64,000 bases of DNA, taken from NCBI RefSeq assembly GCF_007993865.1, contig NZ_VIUH01000010.1, positions 92,250 to 156,249 on the forward strand, read 5' to 3'. The notes beneath the pieces are model-generated. The model had not been told where the DNA came from. It saw only the letters and a list, made by a program, of their open reading frames with translations, and did no database searches. Shown here one piece after another: positions 1 to 7,838 of the stretch. Within the stretch, counting starts at the first letter, position 1, and each line of letters starts with the position of its first letter. A program made the translations under genes and the position numbers. The DNA comes from Pseudomonas sp. SJZ079 (lineage in GTDB: Bacteria; Pseudomonadota; Gammaproteobacteria; Pseudomonadales; Pseudomonadaceae).

Positions 1-1
1 A

Positions 2-1534
2 GCTCAGCAACGTTGGCGCCAGCGGGTCGAGCAATTGCAAGCGGGCGACTGGCTGATGACCGACAAAGGTCAGCATCTTCAGTTGATTTGGGCGAGCCCA
101 GCTACCGATCATTATGTCTTGGCTGATCGCCAGGGGCGTGAAGCCGGCAGCTTCAAAGGAGAAGAGCTGGTGAGTCAGCTTGCCAGGGGGTGGATTGGTG
201 TGCCAGCCCCAGGTGAGAGCGGTGTGGTGCAGGACAAGCTGGAAGGCATAGTCGGCAAGCTTTACCGTGATATTGCTCATGTGCGCAGCCATGACGAGCT
301 GACTGGCTTGCTCAACCGGCGCAGTTTTGAAACGACGGTGGCGCAGAGCCTGGCATCCAGTGAGTGTTTTGCCTTTATCTATGGGCATATCGACCAGTTC
401 AGTTTATTGAACTCCAGCAGTGGCCCCTTGGCCGGTGATGCCTATCTCAAGCACGTCGCCACGGAGCTGGGGAGTCGATTGCCGCGCACCGCGACATTGG
501 CCCGGATTGGCGGGGCGGATTTCGCAGTGGCGCTACCCAGCACAGATGAGTTGCAGGCCTATGCGCAGGCTGAGCGTTTGCGTGCGGCCGTCGACGCGAA
601 TGCCTTCGAGTGGCAGGGGCATTCGCACAACATCACCATGAGTTTTGGCATTGTGCTCAAGCGTGAGCAGCACGATGTCGTCAATGTTTTTTGCGATCTA
701 CAAACGGCCTGCAACAGCGCAAAGGAGTCAGGCCGAAACCGCATCCATGTCTACCAGGATGCCATCGATGGTGCGCGCACCGGGCTGATGGCCATCGCCG
801 GGCGTGTGGATGGCATAGTGGAACGTGGTGAGCTCAGTTTGCGCGTCCAGCAAATCGCGCCGGCCCAGTTACAGCATGATCAGCTGCCTCATTATGAAGT
901 GCTGCTGGTGATGCAGAACGAACTCAATTTGTTGGACTTTATCACTGCCGCAGAACGTTATAACCGCATGGTTAAAGTCGATCGCTGGGTGCTCAAGCGG
1001 GTGTTCACAGAGCTGGAACGTTATCCAGACTTTTGGGCGCGTTGCAGCGGCGTGTCGATCAATCTCTCAGGCAGTAGTCTTAACGACGACAAGTTGCTGG
1101 ACTTTATTGAGGCCTTGTTCGAGCAGCACGTGGTTCCCCCGGAGAAAATATGCTTTGAGCTCACCGAAACTGCGGCGGTTGCCAATCTGACTAAAACCGC
1201 CGATATGGTGCGCTACCTGCAGAGGCTGGGCTGCACTTTCTCGATCGATGATTTCGGCACGGGATTCTCGTCCTACGAATACCTCAAACAGTTGCCGGTG
1301 GACTACGTGAAAATAGACGGGAGTTTCGTCAAGGAGATCGAACGCTCGCCCAGCGATCTGGCCATGGTCAAATCGATCAACGAGATCGCCCATGTCCTGG
1401 GTCGAAAAACTATCGCCGAGTACGTGGAAACCCCGAGTATCCGGGCGCGTCTAGCCGAGCTGGGTGTCGACTACGTGCAGGGCTATGGCGTGGAGCATCC
1501 GCGCTCTTTGAGTGGATGTCTGGCTGCGAGTTAG
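2..1534 (+). CDS. DUF1631-like C-terminus fused to degenerate GGDEF and EAL domains (5' partial)
   Basis: The frame is open to the left edge, so the true N-terminus lies outside the window and the TTG at 35 is internal. The first ~75 visible residues (WRQRVEQLQAGDW, then SPATDHYVLADRQG) resemble the C-terminal part of DUF1631 proteins. A GGDEF domain follows (about residues 95-250 from the edge). Its signature reads GGADF, so diguanylate cyclase activity is doubtful. The EAL domain (about 270-505) opens with YEVLL rather than EALLR but keeps INLSG, FELTET, DDFGTGFSS and VKIDG. A c-di-GMP phosphodiesterase or c-di-GMP-binding role is plausible, but I cannot tell which. The gene converges on the ATP-grasp operon, with a palindrome between them. 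Confidence 0.85.
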   Translation, partial: AQQRWRQRVEQLQAGDWLMTDKGQHLQLIWASPATDHYVLADRQGREAGSFKGEELVSQLARGWIGVPAPGESGVVQDKLEGIVGKLYRDIAHVRSHDELTGLLNRRSFETTVAQSLASSECFAFIYGHIDQFSLLNSSSGPLAGDAYLKHVATELGSRLPRTATLARIGGADFAVALPSTDELQAYAQAERLRAAVDANAFEWQGHSHNITMSFGIVLKREQHDVVNVFCDLQTACNSAKESGRNRIHVYQDAIDGARTGLMAIAGRVDGIVERGELSLRVQQIAPAQLQHDQLPHYEVLLVMQNELNLLDFITAAERYNRMVKVDRWVLKRVFTELERYPDFWARCSGVSINLSGSSLNDDKLLDFIEALFEQHVVPPEKICFELTETAAVANLTKTADMVRYLQRLGCTFSIDDFGTGFSSYEYLKQLPVDYVKIDGSFVKEIERSPSDLAMVKSINEIAHVLGRKTIAEYVETPSIRARLAELGVDYVQGYGVEHPRSLSGCLAAS

Positions 1535-1577
1535 CCGGCGGGACGATGGAGTTTCATGTGTGGAGCGTTATGAGTGG

Positions 1578-1613
1578 CACTGCTAGGCCCGACTTAAGTC
1601 GGGCCTAGCAGTG
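1578..1613. terminator. 36-bp perfect palindrome between convergent genes
   Basis: Two 18-base arms meet at CTTAAG with no mismatch; the left arm begins CACTGCTAGGCC. It lies between two convergent genes, 44 bases after the first stop and 12 bases before the second. The hairpin would form on either strand. There is no clear T-run, so it may be a bidirectional terminator of unusual form or an mRNA 3'-end stabiliser. Confidence 0.6.
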
Positions 1614-1625
1614 GTCAACTGTTCA

Positions 1626-2609
1626 TCATCCAGCCGGATGCGCGTGGCCGAACAGCTCTTGGGTGAAGCGTACGCGCGCTTCGGCATCTTCTTGCACACC
1701 TTTTGCCTCAAGTTCGGCTATGCGTGCTTCCACCGCATGAGCCCGATGGGTGAGCCCGCAATCGTTGGCGATCTGGATGTTCAAACCGGGACGCGCATTG
1801 AGTTCGAGAATCAGCGGGCCTTTTTCCTGGTCAAGCACCATGTCCACGCCGATATAGCCGAGGCCGCAGAGCTCATAGCACCCGGCTGCCAGTTTCATGA
1901 AGCCGTGCCAGTTAGGCAGTTGCACGCCATCCACCGCGTTAGTGGTATCAGGGTGCTTCTTGATCTTGTTGTTCAGCCAGGTACCGCTCAGGGTCACGCC
2001 GGTGGCCAGGTCGACACCGACGCCGATGGCGCCCTGGTGCAGGTTGGCCTTGCCGCCGGACTGACGGGTCGGCAAACGCAGCATGGCCATCACCGGGTAG
2101 CCCTTGAGCACGATGATGCGGATATCCGGCACCCCTTCGTAGCTGATGCTTTTGAAGATCTGATCGGGGGTAACGCGATACTCGATCAGCGCCCGGTCAC
2201 GGTGCCCGCCGAGGGAGTACAGGCCGGTCAGGATACTGGAAATCTGATGCTCGATTTCTTCATGGCTGATGATCTTGCCGGATACGGTTTTGTAGCGATC
2301 CTCGAAGCGATCGGCAATCACCAGAATGCCGTCACCGCCGGCACCTTGCGCCGGTTTGACGACGAAATCGGTGCGTCCACCGATAATCTCGTGGAGCTTG
2401 TCGATTTCCTTCTCGGTGCTGATCACGCCATACATTTCCGGTACATGAATGCCGGCTTCGATGGCGCGCTCCTTGGTGATGATCTTGTCATCGACAATCG
2501 GGTAGAGGTGCCGTTTGTTGTACTTCAGCACATAGTCCGCGTTTCGCCGATTGATGCCCATGATGCCTTTGGCTTCAAGGGCCTTCCAGGTTTTCCAGAG
2601 ACCTAGCAT
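1626..2609 (-). CDS. alpha-L-glutamate ligase-like ATP-grasp protein (RimK-related)
   Basis: This 327-residue cytoplasmic protein is predicted to join an amino acid or peptide to a carboxylate using ATP; the substrate is unknown. ATP-grasp features are visible: FVVKPAQGAGGDGILV (nucleotide-binding loop), the acidic segment IGVDMVLDQ, and LELNARPGLNIQIA (metal and phosphate binding). The ATG at 2609 is chosen over the TTG at 2615 because AAGGAT sits at the right distance and the upstream stop is at 2612-2614. It is the last gene of a tightly packed operon with the 7TM protein and the retropepsin-like protein. Family assignment is firm; the reaction is inferred. Confidence 0.88.
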   Translation of the reverse strand: MLGLWKTWKALEAKGIMGINRRNADYVLKYNKRHLYPIVDDKIITKERAIEAGIHVPEMYGVISTEKEIDKLHEIIGGRTDFVVKPAQGAGGDGILVIADRFEDRYKTVSGKIISHEEIEHQISSILTGLYSLGGHRDRALIEYRVTPDQIFKSISYEGVPDIRIIVLKGYPVMAMLRLPTRQSGGKANLHQGAIGVGVDLATGVTLSGTWLNNKIKKHPDTTNAVDGVQLPNWHGFMKLAAGCYELCGLGYIGVDMVLDQEKGPLILELNARPGLNIQIANDCGLTHRAHAVEARIAELEAKGVQEDAEARVRFTQELFGHAHPAG

Positions 2610-2611
2610 GC

Positions 2612-4144
2612 TCAATCCTTAAGGAAGGCTTTGAAACGGAACAGTTCGGTCAGACGGTAGCCGCGGTAGCGCCCCATCGCCAGCATGAAGCCCACCATGA
2701 TCATCAGTATTGCTGGGAATGTGAAGACGAAATACACCACCTCAGGAATGCTCATCAGCAGGTGAGCCAGGGTTGCCGCTACCAGCGTACCGATGGCGAC
2801 TTTAAAGGCATGGCCGCCGCCACGCTCTTCCCAGGTGATCGACAGGCGTTCGATGGTCATGGTCAAAATCACCATCGGAAACAGCGCCACCGACAGGCCG
2901 CGTTCCAAGCCAAGCTTGTGACTGAACAGGCTGATGACGGCAATCAGCACCACTACAAAGGTCAGCACCACCGATAGCCTGGGCAGCATCTGTAGTTTCA
3001 AATGCTCGAGGTAGGAGCGCAGTGACAGCCCCAGAGTGGTAATCACCGTGAACAGTATGATGCCGAAGCCCAGTTGGGTTTCGCGGAAGGCTAGGGCAAT
3101 CAGTACCGGGGTGAAGGTGCCGAGGGTCTGCAAACCACCGAGGTTGCGCAGGATCAGAATCACCAGTACACCAATCGGGATCACCACCATGATCTGGAAG
3201 GTTTTCTGAGTGGAGAGCGGCAGACCGTACAGGGAGTACTCGAGGAAGCCGGCGTCGGTGTTTTCGTCTGTCAGCTTGGCCAGGCGGATGGCATTCATCT
3301 CGCTGTTGCTCAGGCTGAAGTTGACTTGCGCTTGCTTGCCACCTTCGAGCTTGACCAGGTCGTTGTCGCCAATCCACCAGACCAGACGGTCGGCCGGCAA
3401 ACCTTGCTCACCGTTCTCCAGGTTGAAATACAGCCATTTTTCGCCGTTGAAGCTGCGCATCCACAATTCGGGGCTTTGCTGAACATCGGCCGCCAAACGA
3501 ATGGTGTGCACACGCTCCATCGGCACGTGAGCGATGGACAGCAGCAGTTCTATGGCCTTGGCTTTGTTGGCGGTCGTGGCGTCGCCGCCGAGCAGCAGTT
3601 TGACATTGTCGTCATTGCTGTTGTTGATTCGTTTGACGGTCTCGCTGATGAAGGTTTCAACGTCCGCCGAGTGTTGGCGGATCGGTGCGAGCAAAGCGTC
3701 GGCGGCAATCTTCTCAGCGCCTTCGACCGGGATGCTGTCGCGGAAAATCGGCCCTTTGGCTTTGCTTTGCTCACCGCTATAGCGCTTGGTCAAGACCAGG
3801 CGGTAATAGAGCGTTTGCTTACCGCTGGCGCGCCGCGCTGACCAGGTGACTCTGCGGTTGCCGTCGGCGCGGTTGATGCTCACGCCGTAGTTGTTCGAGA
3901 TAAAGCTCTCGTTGAGGCTGACATAGTCCTGGTTCAGCGGCGGCACAAACATCTGCAGCTTGACCGGCTCGCGTGGGTTGGCCTGGAACTCGACTTTGGC
4001 GTCAATATTCCACAGGTCATCCGTTTCGTCTTCGGTTACGGGGATGCCGAGAATGAAGATTTGATAAGCCGTAATCAGAATGCCCAGGCTCACCAGGAGC
4101 GTGATCAGGACTTTCAGATGCAGGTTAAGAGAGCGCATGGGCAT
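2612..4144 (-). CDS. inactive transglutaminase fused to seven transmembrane helices (UUP1/7TM type)
   Basis: The protein has 510 residues. A single N-terminal helix (about 10-32) is followed by a periplasmic region of ~300 residues resembling a transglutaminase fold, in which I see no Cys-His-Asp triad. A hydrophobic C-terminal half (about 325-495) holds several helices, including IMVVIPIGVLVILIL and VVLTFVVVLIAVISLF. Its ATG overlaps the stop of the retropepsin gene (TAATG), which indicates translational coupling. The likely role is an inner-membrane link between the periplasmic protease-like partner and the cytoplasmic ATP-grasp enzyme. From memory, an equivalent P. aeruginosa operon has been tied to hyperosmotic stress; I could not check this. 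Confidence 0.85.
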   Translation of the reverse strand: MPMRSLNLHLKVLITLLVSLGILITAYQIFILGIPVTEDETDDLWNIDAKVEFQANPREPVKLQMFVPPLNQDYVSLNESFISNNYGVSINRADGNRRVTWSARRASGKQTLYYRLVLTKRYSGEQSKAKGPIFRDSIPVEGAEKIAADALLAPIRQHSADVETFISETVKRINNSNDDNVKLLLGGDATTANKAKAIELLLSIAHVPMERVHTIRLAADVQQSPELWMRSFNGEKWLYFNLENGEQGLPADRLVWWIGDNDLVKLEGGKQAQVNFSLSNSEMNAIRLAKLTDENTDAGFLEYSLYGLPLSTQKTFQIMVVIPIGVLVILILRNLGGLQTLGTFTPVLIALAFRETQLGFGIILFTVITTLGLSLRSYLEHLKLQMLPRLSVVLTFVVVLIAVISLFSHKLGLERGLSVALFPMVILTMTIERLSITWEERGGGHAFKVAIGTLVAATLAHLLMSIPEVVYFVFTFPAILMIMVGFMLAMGRYRGYRLTELFRFKAFLKD

Positions 4145-4680
4145 TACTCGCCAAGGTTTGCGTCAGTGGCACAGCCAGGTTTCCCTGCTGCGTATTTAAG
4201 GCTTGGATCGACCAGTGCACTGAAACGTTTGAGCGCCTCGGAGCCAATCAACAGCGGGTATTGGAATGCACTGCGGTCAGTCAAGTTCACTTCGATCGTG
4301 CGTAGAGCCTGCCCCATGCACACATCCAGTTCGATGACAGGGCGTGCAGTGTAGGTTTTCTCTTCATCCGGATCATAGTCACCGGAGCGACGTTTGATTT
4401 TGCTGATTCGCGCCAGTGGGCGCTCGATCGGGCTTGCATGGGCTTCGTCTATGGCCAGGTAGAACTTCACCCAGGGTTCTCCGTCGCGTTTAAAACGTTG
4501 GATATCTCGGGCACTCAGGGAAGCCGTCTTGGCGCCGGTGTCGAGTTTGGCGGCGACCTCTAGTTTGAGGTTGGACAGATTCGCGTATTCATTAAGACCA
4601 TAGACGGTCTTCTCCGCAGCGAGGCTTAAGCCGGGCAAAAGCAATAGGCAAAGCAGAGGGGAGAAGGGCTTGAGTCTCAT
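4144..4680 (-). CDS. periplasmic retropepsin-like protein (ATP-dependent zinc protease/RimB family)
   Basis: The protein has 178 residues. A signal peptide (LLCLLLLPGLSLAAE, cleavage near residue 22) places it in the periplasm. The motif KLDTGAKTASLSA (about 45-57) is the DTG active-site loop of retropepsin-like aspartic proteases, and YPLLIGSEALKRF is the usual C-terminal block of this family. AGGA precedes the ATG at 4680. It is first in an operon with the 7TM and ATP-grasp genes. In RimK systems a RimB-type protease removes residues that the ligase adds. Here the protease-like protein is exported while the ligase is cytoplasmic, so that simple pairing does not fit. Confidence 0.85.
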   Translation of the reverse strand: MRLKPFSPLLCLLLLPGLSLAAEKTVYGLNEYANLSNLKLEVAAKLDTGAKTASLSARDIQRFKRDGEPWVKFYLAIDEAHASPIERPLARISKIKRRSGDYDPDEEKTYTARPVIELDVCMGQALRTIEVNLTDRSAFQYPLLIGSEALKRFSALVDPSLKYAAGKPGCATDANLGE

Positions 4681-4902
4681 AAGTCCTATCGGATGTGTCG
4701 CATTAATTGGATCAAAAAAGATCGGCGGGCGTGGTGCTACAGATCCCTGTACCTGGCTTGGAGTTCAGCAAGCATGCTGGAAACGCTCGGCCAAGTAAAA
4801 GCGGGCGGCATTCTACCATGCCGCTTTTCCGCTGCGACAGGCACTTACGGCCTTTCTATTAGCTGGATCGTTAAGTGGTGAGTGATCTCATGTTGTGATA
4901 AT

Positions 4903-4985
4903 TGTCGACAGTGTTGCGTGATCGTTTGACAAGAAAGGCTTTTAGGCGTAATTTTTTCGAAAATTATCCGATGAGTGTCGACAGT
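4903..4985. promoter_or_regulatory. candidate autoregulatory operator pair of the GntR regulator
   Basis: The ten bases TGTCGACAGT occur at 4903-4912 and again at 4976-4985, 73 bases (about seven helical turns) apart; each contains the perfect palindrome TGTCGACA. The first lies in the leader and the second overlaps the beginning of the GntR gene. FadR-type regulators bind short GT-rich palindromes. The same eight bases also occur inside prpB (about 5976), so chance is not excluded. Confidence 0.35.
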
Positions 4986-5708
4986 ATGCCGGAAGTGATA
5001 GAAGTACCTCACGCGGCTTCAGATGACTCGGGGACACTCTCCGAACATGTTTTTCGGCGTATTCAGGCAGCCATAGTTGGAGGGGAAATCGCCCCGGGCA
5101 GCAAGATTTCAGAGCCAGAGCTGGCGCGTACCTACGGCATCAGTCGCGGACCGCTGCGTGAGGCGATCCATCGGCTGGAGGGCCAGCGCTTGCTGGTGCG
5201 TGTGCCGCATGTGGGCGCGCGGGTGGTGGAGCTCAATCAGGCTGAGCTGATCGAGCTGTACGAAATTCGCGAATCCCTCGAGGGCATGGCCTGCCGCCTG
5301 GCAGCCGAGCGCATGAGCCAAATGGAGATCGACGACTTGCGCCGGGTGCTCGACCTGCATGAACAGGACGCAGCCTTCAAGGCCGGCGTCGGCTATTACC
5401 AGCAGGAGGGCGACTTCGACTTCCATTACCGAATCATTCAGGGCAGCGGCAACAAAACCCTGAGTCAAATGCTCTGCGGTGAGCTGTACCAGTTGGTGCG
5501 CATGTACCGCCTGCAGTTTTCCGCCACCCCCAATCGGCCACGCCAGGCATTTGCCGAGCACCACCGCATTCTCGATGCCATCGCCGATCGTGATGGCGAA
5601 CTGGCCGAGTTGTTGATGCGCCGTCACATCGGCGCTTCCAAACGCAATATCGAGCGTCATTATCAGGGCGCGAAAACCAAGACAGCTAAACCCAGAGGTG
5701 AGTCATGA
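4971..5708 (+). CDS. GntR family (FadR/FCD) regulator of the prp operon
   Basis: The protein has 245 residues. An N-terminal winged helix ([20 protein letters not shown]) is followed by an all-helical FCD ligand-binding domain with conserved acidic and histidine positions ([38 protein letters not shown]) that would hold a metal and a carboxylate ligand. No strong ribosome site precedes the ATG at 4971, and the ATG at 4986 is an alternative. The stop overlaps the prpB start (ATGA), so the regulator is the first gene of the operon. The expected ligand is 2-methylcitrate or a related intermediate, inferred from position. Confidence 0.9.
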   Translation: MSVDSMPEVIEVPHAASDDSGTLSEHVFRRIQAAIVGGEIAPGSKISEPELARTYGISRGPLREAIHRLEGQRLLVRVPHVGARVVELNQAELIELYEIRESLEGMACRLAAERMSQMEIDDLRRVLDLHEQDAAFKAGVGYYQQEGDFDFHYRIIQGSGNKTLSQMLCGELYQLVRMYRLQFSATPNRPRQAFAEHHRILDAIADRDGELAELLMRRHIGASKRNIERHYQGAKTKTAKPRGES

Positions 5709-6601
5709 GTCCGCTTTCCAAACAGAGCAGTCCCGGCCAGCGTTTTCGCGATGCGGTTGCCGCCGAACATCCCCTGCAGGTGGTCGGCGCGATCAACGCC
5801 AACCATGCGTTGCTGGCCCAGCGTGCCGGTTTCAAGGCCATCTACCTGTCCGGCGGCGGTGTCGCGGCTGGCTCCCTTGGCCTGCCGGACCTGGGCATCA
5901 CCGGGTTGGATGACGTGCTCACCGATGTGCGGCGGATCACCGATGTGTGCGACCTGCCATTGCTGGTGGATGTCGACACCGGCTTCGGCAGCTCGGCGTT
6001 CAATGTGGCGCGCACGGTCAAGTCGATGATCAAGTTCGGCGCCGCGGCGATTCATATCGAGGATCAGGTCGGCGCCAAGCGCTGCGGTCATCGTCCTAAT
6101 AAGGAGATCGTCACCCAGCAGGAGATGGTTGACCGGATCAAGGCGGCGGTGGATGCGCGCACCGACGACAGCTTCGTGATCATGGCGCGCACCGACGCGC
6201 TGGCGGTCGAAGGCCTGAACTCGGCGCTGGACCGCGCCGAGGCCTGCATCGAAGCGGGCGCGGACATGATCTTCCCCGAGGCGATCACCGAGCTGGCGAT
6301 GTACAAGACCTTCGCCGAGCGCATCAAGGCCCCGATCCTGGCCAATATCACCGAGTTCGGCGCCACGCCGCTGTACACCACCGAAGAGCTGGCAGCGGTC
6401 GACGTATCCCTGGTGCTCTATCCGCTGTCGGCCTTCCGCGCCATGAACAAGGCGGCCGAGAATGTCTACACCGCGCTGCGCCGCGACGGCACCCAGAAGA
6501 ACGTGATCGACACCATGCAGACCCGCATGGAGCTGTACGAACGCATCAACTACCACGCCTTCGAGCAGCACCTCGACGCGCTGTTCGCCGCGAAGAAGTA
6601 A
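5705..6601 (+). CDS. prpB: 2-methylisocitrate lyase
   Basis: The enzyme cleaves 2-methylisocitrate into pyruvate and succinate, the last step of the 2-methylcitrate cycle. Its 298 residues are typical. The isocitrate-lyase superfamily features are clear: the AKRCGH catalytic loop (about residue 122), VDVDTGFG and [13 protein letters not shown] metal-binding segments, and [11 protein letters not shown]. The ATG overlaps the regulator stop. Codon use is strongly GC-biased and like the downstream prp genes, consistent with an old resident operon. Confidence 0.97.
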   Translation: MSPLSKQSSPGQRFRDAVAAEHPLQVVGAINANHALLAQRAGFKAIYLSGGGVAAGSLGLPDLGITGLDDVLTDVRRITDVCDLPLLVDVDTGFGSSAFNVARTVKSMIKFGAAAIHIEDQVGAKRCGHRPNKEIVTQQEMVDRIKAAVDARTDDSFVIMARTDALAVEGLNSALDRAEACIEAGADMIFPEAITELAMYKTFAERIKAPILANITEFGATPLYTTEELAAVDVSLVLYPLSAFRAMNKAAENVYTALRRDGTQKNVIDTMQTRMELYERINYHAFEQHLDALFAAKK

Positions 6602-6674
6602 CCGGCACGCCGGCCGTCGAGCCGGCGAAAACAACACGTATGACCGAACCGGATTGCATGAGGAGACAGACCCG

Positions 6675-7838
6675 ATGAGCGCGACCCCAGAATCGACCAC
6701 CCCCGGCTTCAAGCCAAAGAAATCCGTGGCCCTGAGCGGCACCGCCGCCGGCAACACCGCGTTGTGCACCGTCGGCCGCACCGGCAACGATTTGCATTAC
6801 CGCGGCTATGACATCCTCGACTTCGCCACCAGCTGTGAGTTCGAGGAAATCGCTCACCTGTTGGTGCATGGCAAGCTGCCCAATGTCGCCGAGCTGGCTG
6901 GCTACAAGGCTAAGCTCAAGGCATTGCGCGGCCTGCCCGCCGCCTTGAAGGCCGCATTGGAACAACTGCCGCCGTCCGCTCACCCGATGGACGTGATGCG
7001 CACCGGCGTGTCCGTGCTGGGCTGCCTGTCGCCCGAGAAGGACGACCACAATCATCCCGGTGCCCGCGACATCGCCGACAAGCTGATGGCTTCGCTGGGC
7101 TCCATGCTGCTGTACTGGTACCACTTCAGTCACAACGGCAAGCGCATCGAGCTGGACACCGATGACGACTCCATCGGCGGCCACTTCCTCCACCTGCTGC
7201 ACGGCGAGAAGCCGCGCGACAGCTGGGTGCGCGCCATGCACTGCTCGTTGATCCTGTATGCCGAGCACGAATTCAATGCATCCACCTTTGCTTCGCGCGT
7301 GGTGGCTGGCACCGGTTCCGACATGTACTCCGCGATTGCCGCAGGCATCGGTGCGCTGCGCGGGCCCAAGCATGGCGGCGCCAACGAGGTGGCCTTCGAG
7401 ATCCAGAAGCGCTATGACAACCCGGATGAGGCCGAAGCCGATATCCGTGCCCGTGTCGAGAAGAAGGAAGTGGTGATTGGCTTCGGTCATCCGGTCTACA
7501 CCGTTGCCGATCCGCGCAACAAGGTGATCAAGGAAGTGGCCCGAGAGCTCAGCGCCGAGCAGGGCAGCAGCAAGATGTTCGACATCGCCGAACGCCTGGA
7601 AACTGTGATGTGGGATGCCAAGAAGATGTTCCCCAATCTCGACTGGTTCAGCGCCGTCAGCTACCACATGATGGGTGTGCCCACCGCCATGTTCACCCCG
7701 CTGTTCGTCATCGCGCGCACCTCGGGCTGGTCGAGCCACGTCATCGAGCAGCGCATCGACGGCAAGATCATCCGCCCGAGCGCCAACTACGTCGGTCCAG
7801 AGGACCTCAAGTTCGTGCCGCTCAAGGATCGCCCATGA
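6675..7838 (+). CDS. prpC: 2-methylcitrate synthase
   Basis: The enzyme condenses propionyl-CoA with oxaloacetate to give 2-methylcitrate. The start is the ATG at 6675 behind AGGAGA, giving 387 residues. Citrate-synthase features include LHYRGYDI near the N-terminus, the catalytic-His region [15 protein letters not shown] (about 271-285), GPKHGGANE (about 235), and the C-terminal [12 protein letters not shown]. The stop overlaps the acnD start (ATGA). The placement between prpB and acnD, rather than near gltA, identifies it as the propionate enzyme. Confidence 0.97.
   Translation: MSATPESTTPGFKPKKSVALSGTAAGNTALCTVGRTGNDLHYRGYDILDFATSCEFEEIAHLLVHGKLPNVAELAGYKAKLKALRGLPAALKAALEQLPPSAHPMDVMRTGVSVLGCLSPEKDDHNHPGARDIADKLMASLGSMLLYWYHFSHNGKRIELDTDDDSIGGHFLHLLHGEKPRDSWVRAMHCSLILYAEHEFNASTFASRVVAGTGSDMYSAIAAGIGALRGPKHGGANEVAFEIQKRYDNPDEAEADIRARVEKKEVVIGFGHPVYTVADPRNKVIKEVARELSAEQGSSKMFDIAERLETVMWDAKKMFPNLDWFSAVSYHMMGVPTAMFTPLFVIARTSGWSSHVIEQRIDGKIIRPSANYVGPEDLKFVPLKDRP

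Noticed and set aside
1626..2606. Long open frames opposite real genes (for example opposite the ATP-grasp gene, acnD, ppsA, hrpA)
   Set aside because: High GC gives long antisense frames; none shows a conserved motif or ribosome site.
4693..4881. 62-residue open frame between the retropepsin-like gene and the GntR gene
   Set aside because: No ribosome site, no recognisable composition; likely chance in the promoter region.
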